Assembly: GCF_002302565.1 (NCBI RefSeq)
Contig: NZ_CP022382.1
Coordinates: forward strand, 2,350,276-2,414,275
Direction: 5' to 3'
DNA length: 64,000 nucleotides
Origin: Capnocytophaga canimorsus
GTDB lineage: Bacteria > Bacteroidota > Bacteroidia > Flavobacteriales > Flavobacteriaceae
Shown: positions 23,931 through 33,190 of the stretch, one piece after another
Layout of the letters: the number at the start of each line of letters is the position of its first letter
Position numbering within the stretch: position 1 is the stretch's first letter
The notes under the pieces: model-generated
What the model was told of the DNA's origin: nothing
The model's database searches: none
The model's input: the letters and a program-made list of their open reading frames with translations, nothing else
Position numbers and translations under genes: made by a program

Positions 23931-26537
23931 GTGAAGGAAACAAACATTGTAAATAGTCTTAATGGTAAAGTTGCTGGAGTGAATATTCAAAGAAGTGCTT
24001 CAGGGGTGGGAGGTGCTACCAAAGTAGTAATGCGTGGTTTGAAATCAATTGATGGAAACAATGGTGTATTGTATGTAATTGATGGTGTACCTATGTTTAA
24101 TAGGCAAAGAGATGGCGCTGGATATTTCGGTTCACCTTCCGGAGGAGAAAGTATTTCAGATATCAATCCAGAAGATGTAGAAAGTATAAATGTTCTTACA
24201 GGTCCTTCTGCTGCGGCTCTTTATGGGAGTCAAGCGGCTAATGGGGTCATCTTAATTAATACAAAAAAAGGGAAAGAAGGTAAGATGGAGGTTAATATAT
24301 CTAGTAGCTTAGAAATGATAACTCCTACTTTATTACCTCAATTTCAAGATACTTATGGAAGTGTAGGTCAAAAAAGTTGGGGACCAAAGCTTAGTAAACC
24401 TTCTGGTTATGATCCTTCTAAATTTTTTCGTACAGGTACCAATATAACCAATGCTATAACTCTTTCAACAGGGACAAAACAAAATCAAACCTTTGTTTCT
24501 GCCGCACAAACCGACGCTAAAGGGGTTATTCCTAATAGCGATTATTATCGTACAAATATAAGTGTAAGGAATACATCTTCTTTTTTGAATGATAAATTAC
24601 ATTTAGATATTAGCGGTAGTTTTATTCGTCAAGGTAACAGGAATATGATTTCAGGTGGAGGGTATTTTAATCCGCTAGTGGCTCTTTATCTAATGCCACG
24701 CAGCCTTGATTATCGTGATATTGAGGTGTATGAGAGATTTAATCCACAAAGAGGCATTTATGAGAAATATCAACCTTATCCAGAGCAATTAGAAAGTTAT
24801 TTCTCCGAAAACCCCTATTGGGTCGTAAATCGTCAGTTATTTTTACTTAATAAGAAGCGTTACATAATGGCAGCCTCTCTAAAATATGATATTTTTGATT
24901 GGCTGAATGTTACAGGGCGTATTCGTCTAGATAACGACAATAGCGTTAATGAGAAAAAGCTTTACGCTAGTACAAATAATTTTCTTGTAGGAGGTTGGAA
25001 ACCAGAATTAGGACCTTACAATAAAGGACATTATTCTATAAGTAATGGGAAAGACGAGCAAACCTACGCAGATATTATGTTTAATGCAAATAAAAATTTT
25101 GGTGAGAATTTTAGTTTAACAGCTAACTTAGGGGCTAGTTATAATGACCAATATAATACTAGTTTGAGCGGTGGAGGAATGTTACTAAATATACCGAATT
25201 TGTTTTCTTCTGCAAATTTTGTTGCAGAAACAGGAGTAGGGCAAGGTTATTTAAGAACCAAAAATGTGGCGGTATTTGGAAGTGCTGAAATAGGTTATAA
25301 ACGTATGCTATACCTTTCTCTTACGGGAAGAAATGATTGGTCTTCTCAATTGGTAAATTCTTCTGAGCCCTCATTTTTCTATCCTTCTGTTGGGCTTTCT
25401 GCAGTGCTTTCTGAGATGTTAAAAATGCCTGATTATGTTGATTTTGTAAAAGTAAGAGGGTCTTATACCGAGGTCGGTTCACCAATCAGCAAAACAGGTG
25501 TTACCCCTGGTACTATTACACACAGCTTATCTACTAGTGGTATAAGAGCTAATAGAGTGTATCCTTATCCAGATTTCAAGGCCGAGCGAACACGTTCTTT
25601 TGAATTTGGTTTGAATACAAAATTATTTAAGAATGCTCTTTCATTGGATTTGACTCTTTATAAATCAAACACATTCAATCAGTTGTTTGAACAAAAATTA
25701 TCAGCCACTTCTCTCTATTCAAGTTTTTTATTACAAGCAGGTAATGTAGAAAATAGAGGAGTTGAGTTAGCTGTTAGTTTCCAAAAAGACTTATTTAAAG
25801 ATTTCAATTGGAATTCTACGGTTACATATTCTCATAATAAAAATGAGATAAAAGAATTGGTAAGAGGTTATTTGAATCCTTTTACTGGAGAGAGATTTGA
25901 TATCACAGAAAGAGGAAATCTTCGAGAAGGGGGTAGTATGAGTGATATTATTGTTAAAAAGGTACTTGCAAGAGATGTAAATGGAGATCTTATAGAAGAA
26001 GCAGCAACATTTAAAGTTGATGAAACACAAGAAATAAAAATAGGAAGTTCAACTCCTGATTTTCAAATGGGATGGAAAAATACATTCTCTTATAAAGGAT
26101 TTGATTTAAGTGTTTTATTTAACGGAAGTTTTGGAGGGGTAGTACTTTCAGGAACTCAACCTTATTTAGATGCTTATGGAGTGTCTAAAGCTTCGGCAGA
26201 CGCTCGAGATGCTGGTGGAGTACTAGTTAATGGTAAATTATATGACCCTGAAAAATATTATAGTACAATCAAAGATTTACCAGGCTATTATTCTTATGAT
26301 GCAACAAATGTTCGTTTGCAAGAAGCTTCCTTAAGTTATACTTTTGATGGAAAGTTAATTTCTAATGGAATTAAGCGAATTACTTTTGGATTTATAGGAA
26401 CAAACTTATGGATGATTTACAATAAGGCCCCATTCGACCCTCAACTCTCTTTTGGAGTGGGAACTTATGCTCAAACAGAGCTTTTTATGACTCCCGCAAT
26501 GAGAACTTACGGATTAAGTTTGAAACTTCAATTTTAA
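23451..26537 (+). CDS. SusC/RagA family TonB-dependent outer-membrane transporter (PUL2), GpdC-like
   Basis: A 1028-residue glycan importer, paralogue of the PUL1 SusC. Signal peptide (to about 33), carboxypeptidase-D-like domain and plug are almost identical to the first copy; the barrel is divergent (for example FNRQRDGAGYFGSPSGG in the plug loop) and ends LSLKLQF. Differences concentrated in the plug loops and barrel point to different substrate or SusD partner specificity. It is the first gene of a five-gene operon whose order SusC-SusD-GH18-lipoprotein-lipoprotein matches the C. canimorsus Gpd locus as I recall it. Confidence 0.95.
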   Translation: MIDLLSRSNSKGKLSKFLLMALVCGLWADAIYAKAEITSVREVVEQQTKKVSGTVTDEFGQPLPGVSVFIKGTQRGITTDFDGNYQIQASQGEVLVFSYVGFVTQEKVISSGGNEQVINVSLKEETQQLEQVVVTALGIKRQEKALSYNVQQVKSEELTKVKETNIVNSLNGKVAGVNIQRSASGVGGATKVVMRGLKSIDGNNGVLYVIDGVPMFNRQRDGAGYFGSPSGGESISDINPEDVESINVLTGPSAAALYGSQAANGVILINTKKGKEGKMEVNISSSLEMITPTLLPQFQDTYGSVGQKSWGPKLSKPSGYDPSKFFRTGTNITNAITLSTGTKQNQTFVSAAQTDAKGVIPNSDYYRTNISVRNTSSFLNDKLHLDISGSFIRQGNRNMISGGGYFNPLVALYLMPRSLDYRDIEVYERFNPQRGIYEKYQPYPEQLESYFSENPYWVVNRQLFLLNKKRYIMAASLKYDIFDWLNVTGRIRLDNDNSVNEKKLYASTNNFLVGGWKPELGPYNKGHYSISNGKDEQTYADIMFNANKNFGENFSLTANLGASYNDQYNTSLSGGGMLLNIPNLFSSANFVAETGVGQGYLRTKNVAVFGSAEIGYKRMLYLSLTGRNDWSSQLVNSSEPSFFYPSVGLSAVLSEMLKMPDYVDFVKVRGSYTEVGSPISKTGVTPGTITHSLSTSGIRANRVYPYPDFKAERTRSFEFGLNTKLFKNALSLDLTLYKSNTFNQLFEQKLSATSLYSSFLLQAGNVENRGVELAVSFQKDLFKDFNWNSTVTYSHNKNEIKELVRGYLNPFTGERFDITERGNLREGGSMSDIIVKKVLARDVNGDLIEEAATFKVDETQEIKIGSSTPDFQMGWKNTFSYKGFDLSVLFNGSFGGVVLSGTQPYLDAYGVSKASADARDAGGVLVNGKLYDPEKYYSTIKDLPGYYSYDATNVRLQEASLSYTFDGKLISNGIKRITFGFIGTNLWMIYNKAPFDPQLSFGVGTYAQTELFMTPAMRTYGLSLKLQF

Positions 26538-26554
26538 TTTAAAAACCTACAAAG

Positions 26555-28225
26555 ATGAAAATGATAAATAAAAATATTCTTTTAACCTTTGGAGTACTTT
26601 TAGGTTTATCTTCTTGTATTAAAGACTTTGAAGAAATAAATACAAATAAATTACTCCCTAATGACGAACAATCCCAATTGGATGGTTTAGCCTCTGCTGG
26701 TTTGTTTGCAAATTTGATACAAGCTCCTATACCTACAGGAACTGGGGTAGATCCTGCTAATAACTATCAAGTAGTTCAGAATATGTCTGCCGATAACTGG
26801 GCAGGATATTTTTCTCCTGGTAGAAATCACTGGGATGGAGGATTAAATCAAACAAGCTTTTATGTAAGTGACAAAAGAGCTAATGGTACATTTGATGCTT
26901 TGATGGTAGATATTATGAACCAATACTTTAAAATTAAGGGTACTCTTCACAATGTTAGTGCAGTTGATGGAAAAATAATCTATACTGAAAAGGATGAAAT
27001 TTCTAAAACAATGTATGCCGTTGCAAGAGTTGTCAAAGTATTGGGTATGCATAGAGCAACTGATTTGTTCGGTCCTATTCCTTATAATGACTTAGAACCA
27101 GGGAAGCAACAGGCTAAATATGATACTCAGGAGGTTGTTTATAAAACGTTCTTAAAAGAATTGGACCAATCCGTTAATCAAATGGTTTCTTTTGGTTTAG
27201 GGAATAAGGTGTTAGAAGGATTCGATCCTCTTTACCAAGGGAATCTATCGAAATGGGCTAAATTAGGAAATTCTTTGATGCTTCGTTTGGCTATGAGAGT
27301 ACGATATGCTGATGAAAATTTGGCAAGAATGTATGTTGAAAAAGCAGTTAATAGTTCTGCTGGACTTATAGAGAGTGTAGATGATGTTGCTCAACTTGTT
27401 TCAAATGGAAAATATACTTTACATAATTCTTTAGTGATTATGGACGGATATGGAGAGTTAAAAATGGGAGCTACCATTTATTCATACCTAAAAGGATACA
27501 ACGATCCTCGTATTGAAAAGTATTTCAAAAAAGGAAAATCAAAAGGTAATGAAGATTTTACTGATAATTACTATGCAGTTCGTTCAGGTATTGATAATAA
27601 AACAGGGGCTGACGTTTATGAAAATTATTCTACTCCAAATGTTTCAACAGACACACCTACTTATTTGTTTAAAGCGTCAGAAGTATACTTTTTATTAGCA
27701 GAAGCTGCTTTGGCTGGTTTTAATTCAAAAGGGAGTGTGGAAAGTCTTTATAAAAAGGGAGTTGAACTTTCTTTCTTAGAAAATGGACTTACACAAACTC
27801 AAGCACAGCAATATTTACAGGGAAGTGAAAAACCTGCTGATTATGTAGATTATAAAAATGCAGATTATAATCAAATTGCTGTTAGTAAAGTTGCAAAAAC
27901 TTGGGATGATTCTGCTAATGACGAAGAAAAATTAGAAAAAATCATCACTCAAAAATACTTAGCTATCTTCCCTAATGGATTTGAGGCTTGGACAGAGTGG
28001 AGAAGAACAGGATATCCAAGGATGTTCAAAGTTCCTTTTAATTTGAGTAATGTAAATGCAAAAAATGTTACTGAAGACGGAAAAGATTTAGGAATGCGTC
28101 GCTTTCCGTTTCCTCGTAAAGAGTTTGAATTGAATAATGATAATGTAACACAAGCTAAAACATTTTTAGAAGGCCCTGATGATTCAGCTACTAATGTTTG
28201 GTGGGATAAAAAAAATAAAAAATAA
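26555..28225 (+). CDS. SusD/RagB family glycan-binding lipoprotein (PUL2), GpdD-like
   Basis: A 556-residue surface lipoprotein with Cys21 (GLSSC|IKDFEEINTN), partner of the preceding SusC. Family blocks VLGMHRATDLFGPIPY, GNLSKWAKLGNSLMLRLAMR, SEVYFLLAEAAL and WTEWRRTGYP are present. The residues after Cys (IKDFEE) fit the acidic lipoprotein export signal described in Capnocytophaga, so surface exposure is expected. It starts 17 bp after SusC. Confidence 0.95.
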   Translation: MKMINKNILLTFGVLLGLSSCIKDFEEINTNKLLPNDEQSQLDGLASAGLFANLIQAPIPTGTGVDPANNYQVVQNMSADNWAGYFSPGRNHWDGGLNQTSFYVSDKRANGTFDALMVDIMNQYFKIKGTLHNVSAVDGKIIYTEKDEISKTMYAVARVVKVLGMHRATDLFGPIPYNDLEPGKQQAKYDTQEVVYKTFLKELDQSVNQMVSFGLGNKVLEGFDPLYQGNLSKWAKLGNSLMLRLAMRVRYADENLARMYVEKAVNSSAGLIESVDDVAQLVSNGKYTLHNSLVIMDGYGELKMGATIYSYLKGYNDPRIEKYFKKGKSKGNEDFTDNYYAVRSGIDNKTGADVYENYSTPNVSTDTPTYLFKASEVYFLLAEAALAGFNSKGSVESLYKKGVELSFLENGLTQTQAQQYLQGSEKPADYVDYKNADYNQIAVSKVAKTWDDSANDEEKLEKIITQKYLAIFPNGFEAWTEWRRTGYPRMFKVPFNLSNVNAKNVTEDGKDLGMRRFPFPRKEFELNNDNVTQAKTFLEGPDDSATNVWWDKKNKK

Positions 28226-28230
28226 TAATT

Positions 28231-29592
28231 ATGAAAAAGTATATATTAATTACCATTACATTGCTGTCTTTGATGGCTTGTAGTAAATGGACAGAAACAG
28301 AGTCTAATGCTGAAAAATTTGAAGAGGTTGCTTTAAGTAATTTACGAGAAGTAAGGGATAATTTCAAATGGCAAAAAGAAGCTGAAATTACAAATGAAGC
28401 TAAGTTAGCTTTGGAGGAGTATTGGGCTCAGTTAAGAGAGTATAAGCGTCGTGCTTGGCTTAATGGAGGAGACGCTGTAGGGCAAAAACCTATGTTTTAT
28501 TTTTGGTATGATTCTAGACGCTGGCAGGCAACTCCAGGGATTGCCTCATCTTGGCTTCAAGCTATCCCAGATACTGTTGCTTGTATTTCGCTTTGGGGGG
28601 GAGGATTTAGTAAAGGTCCCCAAGAAATTAGTGAAAATATGAAGAAAGATCTTGAAATGTTTCATAAAAAAGGAAGCGTTGTTCTCCTATGTTGGCAAAC
28701 ATCAGGTCCTGGTTTAGGAATTCCAGGTGATAAAGAGGGAAAAATTAATGGCTGGGATTATTTCCGTAAAAAATATCCTTTCGATACTTCATATGAGAAA
28801 TGGTCAGAAATTTATGCTCGTGATTTGTCTCGTTTTATTATTGCTTGCGGGCTTGATGGTTACGATGTGGATTGGGAGACTTGTGGCGATCACAAAACCG
28901 TTACAAAACAAGGACATAGCTTGATGGTGTCAGACAATAATTATGAAAATATCAATAAGTTTGTTCGTGAGATGGCGAAGTACTTTGGTCCTGTAGGAGA
29001 TAAATTCTTTGTAAAAACTCAACAAGATAGAGAAAATAACATTCGTGCTTTGTTTGAAACTTCAACTCAAGGTTTTCATGAAAATGAAAAAGATTTCATT
29101 GACAGATTCAAGCCTTATCTACCTAATGATTACTTAACAAAGCGTTATTATTTTTGTGCTGATGTTCCCTGTGGTACATCACCAGTTGTTTTTGGAGATG
29201 ATAATGAATTCAGAAAATATTTTGACAAACACTTTATGCAAGATTATGAAGTTGCTGGTGTTGGGGAACATATAAAACAACTTGGAGGAGTGTATTACAA
29301 CTCTGCAGGATTAGACATCCAAACCAAACGTTCCTCGGATGGGTTTCAAAGATTTTGGGAGAAAGGAAAAGCTATTAAAGAAAAGAAAATATGGGGATTT
29401 GGATTCTACCACGGAGAGTTAGATTATGATAGTGGAAATAAAACACCTGAGTTAAAAAACTATTTAAAGATGATTAACCAAACTCGCAACTATCATAATC
29501 ACGCTATTACACGTGAGATTATTCGAATTGCTGATCCTCGTGAATCATATTCAAACTTCAAAGAATCTGAACCATTAATTGTAATTCCTTAA
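28231..29592 (+). CDS. GH18 endo-beta-N-acetylglucosaminidase lipoprotein (PUL2), GpdG-like
   Basis: A 453-residue surface endoglycosidase. Cys17 (LLSLMAC|SKWTETES) is the lipid anchor. The GH18 motif DGYDVDWE (Asp209, Asp212, Asp214, Glu216) is intact, with Glu216 as catalytic acid. The N-terminal CxKWTETE is shared with the PUL1 enzyme, showing common origin, but this protein is 86 residues longer, with a larger barrel insertion before and after the active site. Expected reaction: cleavage between the two GlcNAc residues of N-glycans on host glycoproteins. It starts five bases after SusD. Confidence 0.9.
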   Translation: MKKYILITITLLSLMACSKWTETESNAEKFEEVALSNLREVRDNFKWQKEAEITNEAKLALEEYWAQLREYKRRAWLNGGDAVGQKPMFYFWYDSRRWQATPGIASSWLQAIPDTVACISLWGGGFSKGPQEISENMKKDLEMFHKKGSVVLLCWQTSGPGLGIPGDKEGKINGWDYFRKKYPFDTSYEKWSEIYARDLSRFIIACGLDGYDVDWETCGDHKTVTKQGHSLMVSDNNYENINKFVREMAKYFGPVGDKFFVKTQQDRENNIRALFETSTQGFHENEKDFIDRFKPYLPNDYLTKRYYFCADVPCGTSPVVFGDDNEFRKYFDKHFMQDYEVAGVGEHIKQLGGVYYNSAGLDIQTKRSSDGFQRFWEKGKAIKEKKIWGFGFYHGELDYDSGNKTPELKNYLKMINQTRNYHNHAITREIIRIADPRESYSNFKESEPLIVIP

Positions 29593-29604
29593 AATCACTG
29601 AAAT

Positions 29605-30848
29605 ATGAAGAAGATTATTTTAAATACATTACTTACAACCCTTTTATTAGGAAGTGTAGGATGTCAAGAAACTCTTGATGAAACATCTACGGATATAAAG
29701 TTTCATAACTCTGCCTATATGTCATTAGAAAAAGCAACAATGAATGTAGACAGAAAATTAGGAGGAACTGTTGAAATAGAACCTCGTTTAGCTTTGGTAG
29801 CAAAAAAAGACGAGAAAATAACTGTAAGCATTGATGATTTTTTAAAGCAATATAATCAAGAAAATACAACTAACTTTAAGATGCTTCCTGCCTCAGAAGT
29901 GGAGTTATATGAGGTAGAGAATCCTAAAAATTTTTCAAAAAACGGATCTCTTACCATAACTATCAAGGAAGGAAAAATCTCTTCTAAAGTTGGAGTTAAA
30001 ATAGGTGTTTTAAATCCTAAAACATATTCATTAGGAGTGAAATATGCGATTCCACTAAATATTGTTTCAACTTCGGTAAAGCAAGTTCTGTCTAACAATA
30101 AAACTTTGGTTGCGTTGCAACGTCCTGTAATTACTTCAGTAGCTCATATAAAGGAAGGACATGCACCTAAAATAAAATTTGATCCTAAAATACCTGAATC
30201 TGAAGAGTTTACACTCCAAGCCTTTTTATGTTTGACTTTTTTAGAGCCTATCAAGGTAGTATTTATAACATGTCTATGTTGAGTTACAATTGGTATAGCC
30301 GTATCAATCCAACAGATGTTAACTTGGCAGACAAAGTTAGAGAATTTGCAACTGACGGATTAGAGATTAAAACTAAAAGATGGTATCAGGTTACTTATGT
30401 GAAAACCAAAGATCATAGAGTTAAAATATATCTTGATGGTAAGCACGTGCGTACATTTATAATGCCAAATGTTAAACTAAAAGGAGACACCACTATGAGC
30501 GTTTTCAATCCTCAGATGTCTTATTCTGTCTCTCATATTTTAAGAGAGGTACGTGTTTGGAGTAAAGCTTTAACAGAAGCCCAAATTAATGCTGATTTGT
30601 ATAATCCTATAGATCCCGATTCCGATGGTTTGGTTGCTTATTTGCCTATTGATTTTGAAAATAAATATAATGATGTTACTAAATATGAAAATGTTGTAGA
30701 GCTACATAAAGCTACGAGGAATTCTCCTTTTGGAGTTCAAGATGGAGAATCTTATCATAAAATTGTAAAACCAGAAGAATACGGTATTGATGAATGGCAT
30801 CATAATGTAATTTTTCCTTCTGAAACCTTGCAAAAAGTTGAACCATAA
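29605..30848 (+). pseudogene. DUF1735 plus LamG-like surface lipoprotein (PUL2), broken by a one-base frameshift
   Basis: The 5' part (29605-30282) encodes a lipoprotein signal with Cys20 (LLLGSVGC|QETLDETS) and a DUF1735 domain, then runs off frame. The 3' part (open from about 30228 to 30848) encodes the LamG-like domain (RWYQVTYVKTKDHRVKIYLD, ILREVRVWSKALTEAQ). The frames join if the T5 run at 30223-30227 had six T (giving A-F-F-M-F-D). The repaired product, about 414 residues, matches the architecture of the intact PUL1 paralogue. It corresponds in position to GpdE. This could be a real mutation, slippage variation or a sequencing error. Confidence 0.85.
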
Positions 30849-30860
30849 TAATTTATACAA

Positions 30861-32231
30861 ATGAAAAATAATATTAAATTAATTATATTAGCTTCCCTTG
30901 GTATGCTGTTTTCTTGTCAAAAGGACAATATTGAAGTTGTTAAAAATTTGGATAAATCTTGGGAGGTAGATTCTAAAATTAAGGATGCAGATATTCGTAA
31001 TCGCTTAGGTTATGATCCTCGTTTTAATTATGCTTTAATTGAAACTACTGAATTAAATTTCCCAATGTTGTCTTTGGGGGGGTTACCTATTTCTGGTGAA
31101 AATAAGCAGGAAATTGAAGTTAAGATTCTTAAACCTTTGGAAAAGGATTTAAATGTAACTCTCCAATATGATTCTGAATTATTCGAATCAATCAAAAAAG
31201 ATTATTTAGGTTATGATTTAGGTACAGAGGATCTTATTCCATTTACTGAAAAAACAAAAGTAATTTCAAAAGGAGAAACATCTGTAAAGTTTGTTGTTTC
31301 CGTAGCAAATAATCCAACTTTTAAGGGCAAATTAGTTGTCCCTTTTTCTTTAAAGACAAGTGATGATTCTGTAAAATTATTAGATACTAAAGAAAGATTG
31401 ATCTTTAAAGTGTACAATGAGGAAATATCTTTCACATATCCTACAAGGGTTGCGAAAAACCTAATATTAGGGAATGATATGTATTCAACCGATATACAAA
31501 TACCTTTATCAATATCAAGAGTTTTAGCAGATCAATTGACGTTGTCTTTACAAAGGTCAGACCTAAATGTGCCCAATATGGCACCTGAAAGTGTAGAGGG
31601 AACATTACCAAAGGATGTTGATTTTAGTCTAAAAGATGAAATAAAATTTAATTGGAAACTAAATACAATAAATTTGACAGAGGGGCAAAATTATCAGATT
31701 CCTCTTCAGGTAGTGGCTAAAATAGGAGATAAAAGCTATACACTACCAGACAATATATTGGTTGTACTGAATACAGACTTTTCAGAAGATAATAATTTAT
31801 ATTTAGGACAAAAGCCTATAGGTTCTCCTATAATTAAATCAGGTATGAGATTAACTACATTAAAACCTATTTGGAGTCCATTAAGTTTTATTGATAATAA
31901 TTATAGAAGCAATAATTATGGAGTTATATCTTCCGAAAATCAAATTAAAATAGATTTTGGAGGTACTAAAAATATTCAGTCTATAAATATAGCAAGAAGA
32001 TTTAAAAAACTAGACTACAGACGATATTTTACTTCTATTGATGTCTATGTAATAAACGAATTTGATCAAGAAGTTAAATTAGCAACAATGAAGACTTCCG
32101 ACAATGGAGATGTTGCTATAAATCTTAATGTAGCTATTAAAGCAAAAGCTTTAATATTTAAAAATATTAAAGATGATTCTTCAATATCATATTATTATTA
32201 TGGAATAACAGAGATTGATATTTATGAATAA
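30861..32231 (+). CDS. DUF1735-type surface glycan-binding lipoprotein with C-terminal discoidin-like domain (PUL2), GpdF-like
   Basis: A 456-residue lipoprotein with Cys19 (LGMLFSC|QKDNIEVV); the QKDN after Cys closely resembles the QKDDE surface-export signal described in C. canimorsus. The N-terminal half contains two DUF1735-like beta modules (about 60-190 and 195-310). The last 130 residues (WSPLSFIDNNYRSNNYG to ISYYYYGITEIDIYE) resemble a galactose-binding discoidin fold. Likely role: glycan capture next to SusCD. PUL1 has no counterpart. It is the last gene of PUL2; a terminator lies 150 bp downstream. Confidence 0.8.
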   Translation: MKNNIKLIILASLGMLFSCQKDNIEVVKNLDKSWEVDSKIKDADIRNRLGYDPRFNYALIETTELNFPMLSLGGLPISGENKQEIEVKILKPLEKDLNVTLQYDSELFESIKKDYLGYDLGTEDLIPFTEKTKVISKGETSVKFVVSVANNPTFKGKLVVPFSLKTSDDSVKLLDTKERLIFKVYNEEISFTYPTRVAKNLILGNDMYSTDIQIPLSISRVLADQLTLSLQRSDLNVPNMAPESVEGTLPKDVDFSLKDEIKFNWKLNTINLTEGQNYQIPLQVVAKIGDKSYTLPDNILVVLNTDFSEDNNLYLGQKPIGSPIIKSGMRLTTLKPIWSPLSFIDNNYRSNNYGVISSENQIKIDFGGTKNIQSINIARRFKKLDYRRYFTSIDVYVINEFDQEVKLATMKTSDNGDVAINLNVAIKAKALIFKNIKDDSSISYYYYGITEIDIYE

Positions 32232-32562
32232 AATGCTAATGTTTTTTACAAGTATAAAATTTATTAGTAGTTAATTATATATTTTATCGATAAAGTTTTA
32301 TCCATCATATAAAATATTATAAAAATTTGTGTCGTCCTGAAAAAGTGACACAGGATTTAACAGATAAAATTACAAATCAAGTGGTACAGTTTTACCAACT
32401 GTATCACTTTTTCTTTTATGGCATTGGACAATCCTAAAATCCCAAACGCCACCACTGTCAATAGGAAATGATTTTAAAAGCATATTAAGTTAAATTTTTG
32501 AAATGTTTTGTTTTTGAAAACAAGTGTTTTTAACCCTGTAGGAGTATTTAGATATAGAAAGT
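32232..32562. other. Intergenic region behind PUL2 with possible element scars
   Basis: A 331-bp gap. Besides the terminator it holds GTGTCGTCCTGAAAAAGTGA at 32331-32350 and its continuation, with GTGTC/GACAC ends, which could be an old insertion-sequence terminus (unproven). A 17-codon open stretch (ATG 32419) encodes MALDNPKIPNATTVNRK and then stops; I do not consider it a gene. Confidence 0.3.
32379..32417 (+). terminator. Rho-independent terminator behind PUL2
   Basis: GTGGTACAGTT (32381-32391) and AACTGTATCAC (32397-32407) form an 11-bp stem with one G-U pair and a five-base loop, followed by a T-rich run TTTTTCTTTT. Confidence 0.75.
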
Positions 32563-32982
32563 ATGAACACAAAAAACAGACAACGAACTAAGTTAGCTTT
32601 AGCTGAACTTGAAAAAGAAATGGAAGTTCTTACTACAGGAGAAGCGAGTACTTGTAAATGGGGGATAGGACAATACGATAAAGATTGTTTTTGGAGGTGT
32701 GTAGCTTACTTTAAGTTAGAAGGGACTATAACAGAGGCTATGGCAGAGCCTTTTTTATGTGGTGTAAAGGTTGGTCAGGTTCCACATCCCGATGAGCAAC
32801 ATTTTAAACAGCAGGAGTCCATCGTAAGGTTTTTGACCCGAGGCGGAAGCCCTTTTTTGATAGTATTTGTCGATGATAACGGAAATGGGTTTCCAATCGA
32901 TAATGGTATCGACCTGTGCGTAAGAAGAGCCTTTTCGGGTGCGTCTTTCTACATCGTAAGCAGCAAAGGACATACCGAATAG
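32563..32982 (+). pseudogene. Truncated leader-peptide-type small gene fused to transposase antisense sequence
   Basis: The first about 66 codons look like a genuine small precursor. There is a charged leader (NRQRTKLALAELEKEMEVLT) followed by a degenerate double-glycine-like site (CKWG) and a core with DCFWRCVAYF. From about 32765 onward the frame reads antisense through a transposase fragment, so the 139-residue product is a chimera and not a natural protein. I infer that the original gene was longer and was cut by the insertion. No transporter or maturation gene is adjacent. The precursor assignment is a resemblance only. Confidence 0.45.
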
Positions 32983-33000
32983 GGTTTTGGTGGGTTTCAT
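32765..33000 (-). mobile_element. IS5-type transposase N-terminal fragment
   Basis: On the minus strand from ATG 33000, about 77 codons read MKPTKTLFGMSFAAYDVERR, then DTIIDWKPISVIIDKYY and PYDGLLLFKMLLIGMWN. This is the typical N-terminus of IS5/IS4-superfamily transposases. The match ends abruptly near 32770, where the catalytic DDE part should follow; it is missing. This is an inactive remnant left by deletion or partial insertion. Confidence 0.8.
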
Positions 33001-33087
33001 AAAGTAGATATACGAAATAATTAATTAATAATCAAGTAATTAACAAGTTGTTTTAGAAAAATTTGCCTTACAAAGGTCTCAAAATGT

Positions 33088-33121
33088 AGGTTCTTGATTT
33101 TGTTTAAAACAAAACGAACCT
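33088..33121. terminator. Large hairpin between IS remnant and membrane-protein gene
   Basis: AGGTTC (33088-33093) pairs with GAACCT (33116-33121), and inside it TTTTGTTT (33098-33105) pairs with AAACAAAA (33107-33114). It may terminate the leftward nhaC operon, although the T run on that side is short, or it may belong to the insertion-sequence end. Confidence 0.45.
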
Positions 33122-33190
33122 TTTGGATTATATTTACCAAAGCATAAGAATTGTAAATACATCAATATTGTGTTTTTTACGTCAAGACTT

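Noticed and set aside
16068..26537. ECF sigma/anti-sigma control of the two PULs
   Set aside because: Neither SusC has an N-terminal STN signalling domain and no sigma, anti-sigma or hybrid two-component gene is adjacent.
32331..32353. Terminal inverted repeat of a complete insertion sequence
   Set aside because: GTGTC/GACAC ends are only five bases long and no transposase is paired with them; the nearby transposase fragment is a different, truncated element.
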